Source of the DNA: an uncultured Eubacteriaceae bacterium | GTDB taxonomy: Bacteria; Bacillota; Clostridia; Oscillospirales; Acutalibacteraceae | Direction of reading: 5' to 3' | DNA: 6,394 nucleotides | Assembly: GCA_937905915.1 (NCBI GenBank) | Contig: CALCVR010000075.1 | Span: forward strand, 1 to 6,394 | Shown: piece by piece, positions 1 to 3,869 of the stretch | Position numbering within the stretch: the first letter of the stretch is position 1 | Layout of the letters: every line of letters starts with the position of its first letter | Notes under the pieces: model-generated | The model's database searches: none | Told to the model about the DNA's origin: nothing | The model's input: the letters and a program-made list of their open reading frames with translations, nothing else | Position numbers and translations under genes: made by a program

Positions 1-26
1 CATTCGGAATCAATCCACCTAACTAG
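1..26 (+). other. Possible 3' end of an upstream plus-strand gene
   Basis: Two plus-strand frames run in from the left edge and stop here: one ends with TAA at 20-22, the other with TAG at 24-26. A plus-strand terminator follows at 50-72, so a gene ending just at the window edge is likely. Only 6-7 codons are visible, which is too few to choose the frame or name a product. Confidence 0.3.
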
Positions 27-49
27 GAGACATTTTTGGTCACAAGATG

Positions 50-72
50 TAGGCATAAAATGCCTATTTTTT
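50..72 (+). terminator. Rho-independent terminator of the upstream plus-strand unit
   Basis: A perfect 6-bp stem TAGGCA/TGCCTA (50-55 with 61-66) encloses a five-base loop, TAAAA, and is followed directly by six T at 67-72. The T-run lies on the plus strand, so it would end transcription coming from the left edge, converging on nth. The stem is short and has moderate GC content, so it may be a weak terminator. Confidence 0.6.
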
Positions 73-132
73 AAAATCCGACAAAAAAGGATGTATTTTA
101 TCGTTATAGTATAAAATGAGAAAATTCTCCAT

Positions 133-167
133 AAAAAATCCCTTCTTTAAAAGGAAGGGATTTTTTT
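133..167 (-). terminator. Terminator of nth (possibly bidirectional)
   Basis: An inverted repeat pairs AAAAAATCCCTTC on the left with GGAAGGGATTTTTT on the right around a short A/T loop. Read on the minus strand it begins about 8 bases after the nth TAA stop and ends in a run of six U, the classic intrinsic terminator layout. Because the stem is flanked by A on one side and T on the other, it could also stop plus-strand read-through. Confidence 0.85.
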
Positions 168-174
168 ATTTTCC

Positions 175-819
175 TTATTTGCCTGATACCTTGCCGCACG
201 AAACACAAATATCCGCTAATGTACACTGGTCACACTTAGGAGAACGGGCGGTACAAACGGCGCGACCATGATATACCAAACGATGACAAAAGTCATTGGA
301 TTCCTCTGGAGGCAAAATAGCACGCAGTTCCTTTTCCACTTTATAAGCGTCCTTGGTCACGCTAGTCAAACCAATACGGCCGGAAAGACGGATGCAGTGG
401 GTATCGGCCACCACAGCCGGTTTTCCAAATACCTCTCCCAACACCAGATTGGCAGTTTTGCGTCCTACACCGGGGAGAGAAATGAGATCTTCCATGGTAT
501 CTGGCACTTGGCCGCCATATTTCTCGGCGATATCCACGCACATGCCTTTGATATCCTTTGCCTTGGTTTTATAAAGCCCGCAGGAACGGATAATGTCTTC
601 AATGTCTTTGATATCCGCCTCCACAAAGGACTGTAGAGTGGGGAATTTTTGAAACAAGATAGGCGTAACCTGGTTGACTCTGGCATCGGTACATTGTGCT
701 GACAAACGTGTAGCAATCAATAGCTGCAAAGCCCCAGTGGTATCCAGGGAACAGTGAGCGACGGGATAGAGTTTTTTTAGTTCTTCAATGGCCTTTAAGG
801 CCCGTTGTTTTTTGGTCAT
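175..819 (-). CDS. nth: Endonuclease III, DNA glycosylase/AP lyase
   Basis: Base-excision repair enzyme that removes oxidised pyrimidines and nicks the abasic site by beta-elimination. The chosen protein is 214 residues; E. coli Nth is 211. Visible family marks are the LSAQCTD helix near residues 39-45, the helix-hairpin-helix LPGVGRKTA at 115-123 with catalytic Lys121, catalytic Asp139 in VADTHC, and the [4Fe-4S] ligands Cys189, Cys196, Cys199 and Cys205 with the family spacing C-X6-C-X2-C-X5-C. The frame is open 17 codons further upstream. The start at 819 was chosen because AGGAGG sits five bases before this ATG and the likely promoter -10 box (857-862) lies inside the longer version. All catalytic and cluster residues are present, so it should be active. 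It stands alone, with its own promoter and terminator. Two additional cysteines (Cys205 is a ligand, Cys208 is not) lie near the C-terminus. Confidence 0.97.
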   Translation of the reverse strand: MTKKQRALKAIEELKKLYPVAHCSLDTTGALQLLIATRLSAQCTDARVNQVTPILFQKFPTLQSFVEADIKDIEDIIRSCGLYKTKAKDIKGMCVDIAEKYGGQVPDTMEDLISLPGVGRKTANLVLGEVFGKPAVVADTHCIRLSGRIGLTSVTKDAYKVEKELRAILPPEESNDFCHRLVYHGRAVCTARSPKCDQCTLADICVSCGKVSGK

Positions 820-856
820 AGAATCCTCCTCAAGAAGATATTCGTCCCTTTCCTGC

Positions 857-886
857 ATTTTACCACACAATTCCCCACTTTCACAA
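857..886 (-). promoter_or_regulatory. Putative sigma-A promoter of nth
   Basis: Read on the minus strand, a -35 box TTGTGA (881-886, four of six consensus) is separated by 18 bases from a -10 box TAAAAT (857-862, five of six). The predicted transcript would start near 850, about 30 bases before the nth ATG at 819. This excludes the upstream in-frame ATG at 870 as the main start. Confidence 0.55.
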
Positions 887-904
887 GATCTGTTCCCTTG
901 AAAC

Positions 905-951
905 CAAAAGAGAAAACAAATCCGCCCCAGCCCAAAAAGGACTGGAGCGGA
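905..951 (-). terminator. Terminator of the PadR-DUF1700-DUF4097 operon
   Basis: A 13-bp stem pairs 921-933 with 939-951 around a five-base loop (TTTTT on the minus strand). On the minus strand two mismatching positions become G-U pairs, whereas on the plus strand they are A-C mismatches, so the structure is best formed by minus-strand RNA. It is followed on that strand by a T-rich tail (TTTGTTTTCTCTTTT). It lies about 18 bases after the stop codon of the last operon gene. Confidence 0.85.
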
Positions 952-969
952 AATTTAGGAGGGCAAGGA

Positions 970-1896
970 TTAAACCGAGGGGGAGGTGGAATCTTCAGAA
1001 GTTGGAGGGGCGGAAGGAATACCCGACTGCTTCAATGCGAGAGATCCATAGTCCATTTGACAGCGGATGGTGTGTTCCCCTTGGCCGATGACGCCGTAAA
1101 GCACACGAACTTCCTCATAGGGATCCATGGTGGGATTGAGAGAGAAATCGCTGGAGAGATCGCCGTATTCGCAGCGCAAATCTGCTTGAGCGCTGGTATC
1201 TTGAGGGATGGTCAATGTCGTATCGCAGGAATCCCCTCGCAAGAGGATATCCCCGTTGACTTGAGCCATAGACAGATTGAATTCACTGCTGTCCAAATCT
1301 ACCTTTATGCTGCCGGACACATCGGTTAGATTGGCCGACAAGGAATCCAGATCCATCTCGATGTTTTGCGCCGAGAGATTTCCCCGGTTTTCCAATGAAC
1401 AGGAATCCAAATCTAATTTTATCGTTCGGAGGCCTGTCAAGGAATCCAATAGGATAGATCCAGAATCAGCGTCTAAATCCAAATCGCCGGTATATGATTG
1501 GGGCAAATAGATTTTCATTGTACTTTGGGTGCCGCCGTATAAAATAAATTCCCCTCCTTGGCGATCTACGTAGATTTTCAGAGTGGAGTTATGTGTCTCC
1601 ATACGCAGCTGATACTGAGGGACAGGCAAATGAAATCCATAAGTCTCGATGCCGATGTCGGCTTGGATTTGATCCACATTTGGGGTTTGAATAATGCTCA
1701 GCTGCTCGGAAGAAGAGTGGATTTCAATGGCGTTAATCCCCTCCAAGGAAGCCGATTTGCTATCCTCATAGTTTGTTTGAGTTTGTTGAATATAATCGCG
1801 GATCTCTTGGCGCGACATGGTGGCGCAGATGGTTGCCCCTCCTAGTGCCACAGCGAATACGCAGACCAGTGAAATGACCAGAACCTTTAATTTCAT
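970..1896 (-). CDS. DUF4097-family membrane-anchored beta-repeat protein
   Basis: The 308-residue protein has an N-terminal hydrophobic segment (about residues 5-25), then a region rich in alternating beta-strand patterns, and a Ser/Thr/Pro-rich C-terminal tail (about 291-308). There is no good lipobox before Cys24, so it is probably anchored by an uncleaved signal or exported by a cleaved one, with the bulk outside the membrane. The repetitive part resembles the DUF4097 'putative adhesin' fold, a beta-helix-like stack. An acidic motif D-x-D-S recurs at 142, 162, 182 and 200, and as R-G-D-S at 220, with steps of 20, 20, 18 and 20 residues. The start is supported by AAGGAGGG eight bases or so upstream and by a 4-base ATGA overlap with the DUF1700 gene, which implies translational coupling. 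The molecular function of the family is not established. The context (PadR regulator, HAAS-domain membrane protein) suggests an envelope-associated role, which is inference. Confidence 0.85.
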   Translation of the reverse strand: MKLKVLVISLVCVFAVALGGATICATMSRQEIRDYIQQTQTNYEDSKSASLEGINAIEIHSSSEQLSIIQTPNVDQIQADIGIETYGFHLPVPQYQLRMETHNSTLKIYVDRQGGEFILYGGTQSTMKIYLPQSYTGDLDLDADSGSILLDSLTGLRTIKLDLDSCSLENRGNLSAQNIEMDLDSLSANLTDVSGSIKVDLDSSEFNLSMAQVNGDILLRGDSCDTTLTIPQDTSAQADLRCEYGDLSSDFSLNPTMDPYEEVRVLYGVIGQGEHTIRCQMDYGSLALKQSGIPSAPPTSEDSTSPSV

Positions 1897-2489
1897 AGTT
1901 TTCCCTCCTTGCAGAGTTTTCCACAGGCGCTGAAATAAAGCCGGATGCCTTTAAAGAAGTATTTTGTCACATACACCATACCGATGACAGCCAAAATACC
2001 CAATGCGATTAGGGCAATCCCTGCTAAAATAAAGGTCCATTTGGACATCGCCATGGGAATGAATATCCCAGCTACAATAGAGGCAATGCCTGCCAAAGCG
2101 ATGGCGATTGGAACCATCCAAAGACCGATCCAGGCACCGATCAATCCCAGAAGCATCCAGGCGCCGATAAAGACGTTAAACAGTACGACGCCGGTTACAA
2201 TCCACGGATGGCCGTTGGACGCCCGAGAACCTTTGGCATAAGGGTAAGCCGCCTTGCCGCCCAAAGTTGGATCGGTAGGGTCAAAGGGAGGAGGATCCAT
2301 ACCTTCGATGTAGATTCTGGCCAGCTCCCTGGGATCTCCCAAAGCGGCGGCCACGGTTTCTTCCGAATGCCCGGTTTCACCGGCTATGCGAAAATGTTCT
2401 TCGTAATCGGCTAAAATATCTTCCCGTTCCACTGCGGGAAGAGGAGCCAAAGCGGCGCGTAATTGGTTGAGAAATTCTTGTTTATTCAA
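1893..2489 (-). CDS. DUF1700/HAAS-domain multi-pass membrane protein
   Basis: This is the middle gene of the operon. Residues 1-64 form a small helical HAAS/DUF1700 domain starting MNKQEFLNQLRAAL, with the family pattern DYEEHF (28-33), a Gly-rich turn, SEE (42-44) and LGDP (50-53). A Pro-rich linker follows (about 65-92), then roughly three hydrophobic segments (about 96-121, 122-145 and 151-176) and a basic cytoplasmic tail. I chose the TTG at 2489 (198 residues) over the ATG at 2507 because GGAGGTG (2496-2502) sits six bases before the TTG, because the protein then starts as the family usually does, and because the overlap with the PadR gene shrinks from 26 to 8 bases. The HAAS domain is commonly encoded beside PadR regulators and DUF4097 proteins. 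It may relay or modulate a membrane signal, but the mechanism is not known. Confidence 0.85.
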   Translation of the reverse strand: MNKQEFLNQLRAALAPLPAVEREDILADYEEHFRIAGETGHSEETVAAALGDPRELARIYIEGMDPPPFDPTDPTLGGKAAYPYAKGSRASNGHPWIVTGVVLFNVFIGAWMLLGLIGAWIGLWMVPIAIALAGIASIVAGIFIPMAMSKWTFILAGIALIALGILAVIGMVYVTKYFFKGIRLYFSACGKLCKEGKL

Positions 2490-2805
2490 TCTCTTCACCT
2501 CCATCAATGATCTGGTCTACCTGGAAAACAAAATGTTTCCATTCCGCCTTGAGCAATTCGAGGAATTCCCGTCCGGAAGGGGAAAGCGCATAATATTTCC
2601 GCGGCGCCCCTCCGCTGGACTCTTCCAAATAGGAAGTGACGTAATTCTCCTGCTTGAGCCGGCGAAGAATGGGGTAAACCGTTCCATCGGAGATATCCAC
2701 TGCCTGGGAAAGATTGGAGGCAATCTCATAACCGTACCGGTCTCCCTTTTCCAGCATAGCCAGAACACACAATTCCAACACGCCTTTTTTAAACTGAATA
2801 TTCAT
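2482..2805 (-). CDS. PadR-family transcriptional regulator
   Basis: First gene of the operon: a 107-residue winged-helix DNA-binding protein of the short PadR (PadR-s2-like) type, which usually binds DNA as a dimer and often represses its own operon. Visible marks are the N-terminal helix with LELCVLAMLEKG (10-21), YGYEI (24-28), the recognition-helix region DGTVYPILRRLKQENYV (40-56), the wing with GAPRKYYALSPSGRE (66-80), and a C-terminal dimerisation helix (about 81-101). The ATG at 2805 is preceded by GAGGTG five bases upstream; an in-frame ATG five codons earlier lacks a comparable site. The stop codon overlaps the start of the DUF1700 gene by eight bases. No effector-binding domain is visible beyond the core fold, so the inducing signal cannot be read from the sequence. 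The promoter holds a plausible operator (see the TAGTA repeats). Confidence 0.93.
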   Translation of the reverse strand: MNIQFKKGVLELCVLAMLEKGDRYGYEIASNLSQAVDISDGTVYPILRRLKQENYVTSYLEESSGGAPRKYYALSPSGREFLELLKAEWKHFVFQVDQIIDGGEEIE

Positions 2806-2817
2806 CGCTTCACCTCT

Positions 2818-2859
2818 CAATACTAATTTGAAACAAGTACTATATATTGAACAATACTA
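2818..2859 (-). promoter_or_regulatory. Putative PadR operator: three TAGTA repeats at 17-bp intervals
   Basis: On the minus strand TAGTA occurs three times, at plus positions 2855-2859, 2838-2842 and 2821-2825, each exactly 17 bp from the next. The first two copies each lead into a small dyad: TATTG-TT-CAATA (2845-2856) and TTG-TTT-CAA (2828-2836). The array lies from just below the -10 box, across the expected transcription start, to the edge of the PadR ribosome binding site. This is a location where a bound repressor would block transcription. Assignment to PadR is inference from position and from the habit of the family to autoregulate. Confidence 0.45.
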
Positions 2860-2888
2860 AATATAAATCGTTATTATACCATTGTCAA
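2860..2888 (-). promoter_or_regulatory. Strong sigma-A-type promoter of the PadR operon
   Basis: On the minus strand a perfect -35 box TTGACA (2883-2888) is followed after exactly 17 bases by TATATT (2860-2865, five of six). Transcription would start near 2852-2853, giving a leader of about 48 bases before the PadR ATG. Such a near-consensus promoter would be expected to be constitutively strong unless repressed, which fits an autorepressed operon. Confidence 0.75.
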
Positions 2889-2960
2889 TAGGGTTCTGTT
2901 ATTTTTTTGATTTTCATCCAAGATTTTTTGGAGCAGCCTTTTTCAAAAGAAGATAAAACA

Positions 2961-2996
2961 AAAAAGCAGCCGATTTTTCCGTCGGCTGCTTTTTTT
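2961..2996 (-). terminator. Terminator of the HAD phosphatase gene
   Basis: A strong perfect stem AGCAGCCGA/TCGGCTGCT, extended by A-T pairs (about 2961-2973 with 2982-2994), encloses an eight-base loop. On the minus strand it starts about 15 bases after the HAD stop codon and is followed by a T-rich tail. The plus-strand side also ends in seven T, but no plus-strand gene is upstream. Confidence 0.9.
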
Positions 2997-3010
2997 GATC
3001 CAAATGGTTT

Positions 3011-3646
3011 TTAAATATCGAGGATATCCGCCGGAGAGGCAAAGATAAAATCAGCGTCCCCTTTATTACCGCCATTCTGCTGCCACGCCGCTAGCCCAGA
3101 GGCGATGCCGGCGTTTTTGGCGCATTCCACATCGGTGGGCATGTCCCCAATGTAAATGCATTGGGCTGGATCGGCCTTGGTCAATTCCAAATATTTGACA
3201 ATAGGCTGGGCATCGGGCTTATGCTTTTGTGTGTCCTCTTTTAATACCAGGGCCGAACACAAAGGATCCAATCCAAAACCTGTGAAATAGTCTTGGTATT
3301 CTTGGCGGCTCCGGGAGGAGACAACCCCTAAGGCGCAACCCTTTTTCTTCAGCCCTTTTAACATTTCTGGAACGCCGTCGAAAAAAGAGATAGAACGGGC
3401 TGATTCCCGATAAAGCGCCGCCCACTGGTTTTCAAAATCGTCGGGTACGTTAACTTTTAATTTTTCCAATGCCTTTTCGGTTGTGATCCCCAGGACAACT
3501 TGCAATTGCTCCATGGAAAAGTCCCGGTCCGGGACAAACCGCTTTAATGTTTTTTGCCATGTTTCCAATACCGACCGTTGGGTATCAATTAAGGTACCGT
3601 CCAAATCAAAAATGAAGTGGCTGAATTTTTGGGGCCGCAATGTCAT
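3011..3646 (-). CDS. HAD-superfamily phosphatase (phosphoglycolate phosphatase-like, subfamily IA)
   Basis: The 211-residue protein is a cytoplasmic Mg-dependent phosphohydrolase that works through an aspartyl-phosphate intermediate. All four HAD motifs are present: motif I FDLDGTLID with nucleophile Asp14 and acid/base Asp16, motif II Ser110 in GVVSSR, motif III Lys143 in KHKPDAQP, and motif IV IGDMPTD with Asp168 and Asp172. A four-helix cap is inserted between motifs I and II (about residues 20-90), as in subfamily IA enzymes such as phosphoglycolate phosphatase (Gph) and PpaX pyrophosphatase. The substrate cannot be told from the sequence, so no symbol is given. The ATG is preceded by AGGAGG eight bases upstream. 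It is a single-gene unit with its own terminator and is divergent from the large glucan synthase gene; nothing links the two beyond the shared intergenic region. Confidence 0.93.
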   Translation of the reverse strand: MTLRPQKFSHFIFDLDGTLIDTQRSVLETWQKTLKRFVPDRDFSMEQLQVVLGITTEKALEKLKVNVPDDFENQWAALYRESARSISFFDGVPEMLKGLKKKGCALGVVSSRSRQEYQDYFTGFGLDPLCSALVLKEDTQKHKPDAQPIVKYLELTKADPAQCIYIGDMPTDVECAKNAGIASGLAAWQQNGGNKGDADFIFASPADILDI

Positions 3647-3690
3647 AAATCAAACCTCCTGGCAGTTTGGCAATGGATCATGCTGCAAAT

Positions 3691-3719
3691 AGTTTACCAC
3701 AGATTATGATAAAAGTCAT
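3691..3719 (-). promoter_or_regulatory. Putative promoter of the HAD phosphatase gene
   Basis: On the minus strand ATGACT (3714-3719, four of six) and TAAACT (3691-3696, four of six) are 17 bases apart. A very A/T-rich stretch lies immediately upstream (3720-3735) and could act as an UP element. The predicted start near 3684 gives a leader of about 38 bases. The match is moderate. Confidence 0.45.
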
Positions 3720-3732
3720 TATTAATTATTAT
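3704..3732 (+). promoter_or_regulatory. Weak candidate promoter for the glucan synthase gene
   Basis: On the plus strand TATTAT (3727-3732, five of six for a -10 box) is preceded after 17 bases by TTATGA (3704-3709, only three of six for a -35 box). It overlaps the divergent HAD promoter and would give a leader of about 130 bases that includes the inverted repeat at 3757-3775. No better pair was found between 3733 and 3869. This is a tentative call. Confidence 0.25.
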
Positions 3733-3756
3733 TGTTTCATCTTAAGCCCCGTTGAC

Positions 3757-3775
3757 TGATCCAAGTGCTGGATCA
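3757..3775. repeat. Perfect 7-bp inverted repeat in the leader of the glucan synthase gene
   Basis: TGATCCA (3757-3763) and TGGATCA (3769-3775) are exact inverted copies separated by AGTGC. There is no T-tract on either side, so it is not a terminator. It could be an operator for an unknown dimeric regulator or an RNA hairpin in the 5' leader. It overlaps the end of a TTGACT (3752-3757) that resembles a -35 box but has no good -10 partner. Confidence 0.5.
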
Positions 3776-3869
3776 AAAAGGCAAGACCGTTCCCTTTTAA
3801 AACAAATAGGAATGAGAAAGATGTTTTTTGGCAACAATACCCTGTGAATATCTGCGCGGGGTGAAGAGT

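Noticed and set aside
78..129. A possible plus-strand promoter (CCGACA ... TATAGT) and short inverted repeat GAGAA-AA-TTCTC
   Set aside because: The box spacing is 21 bases, which is too long, the transcript would run straight into the terminator at 133-167, and the two-base loop makes the repeat a poor hairpin.
820..870. Upstream extension of nth to the ATG at 868-870
   Set aside because: The probable -10 box falls inside the extension, the best ribosome binding site precedes the ATG at 819, and the shorter protein matches the family length.
2889..2960. Intergenic stretch between the PadR promoter and HAD terminator checked for a small RNA or riboswitch
   Set aside because: Only T-rich runs with no supported stem, promoter or conserved-looking motif were seen.
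3757..3775. Inverted repeat considered as an intrinsic terminator
   Set aside because: Neither strand has a T-run after the stem.
3821..3847. An eight-codon open frame (MFFGNNTL then TGA) ahead of the glucan synthase gene, considered as a leader peptide
   Set aside because: There is no run of regulatory codons, no terminator/antiterminator pair follows, and the ribosome site is poor; such a short frame is expected by chance.
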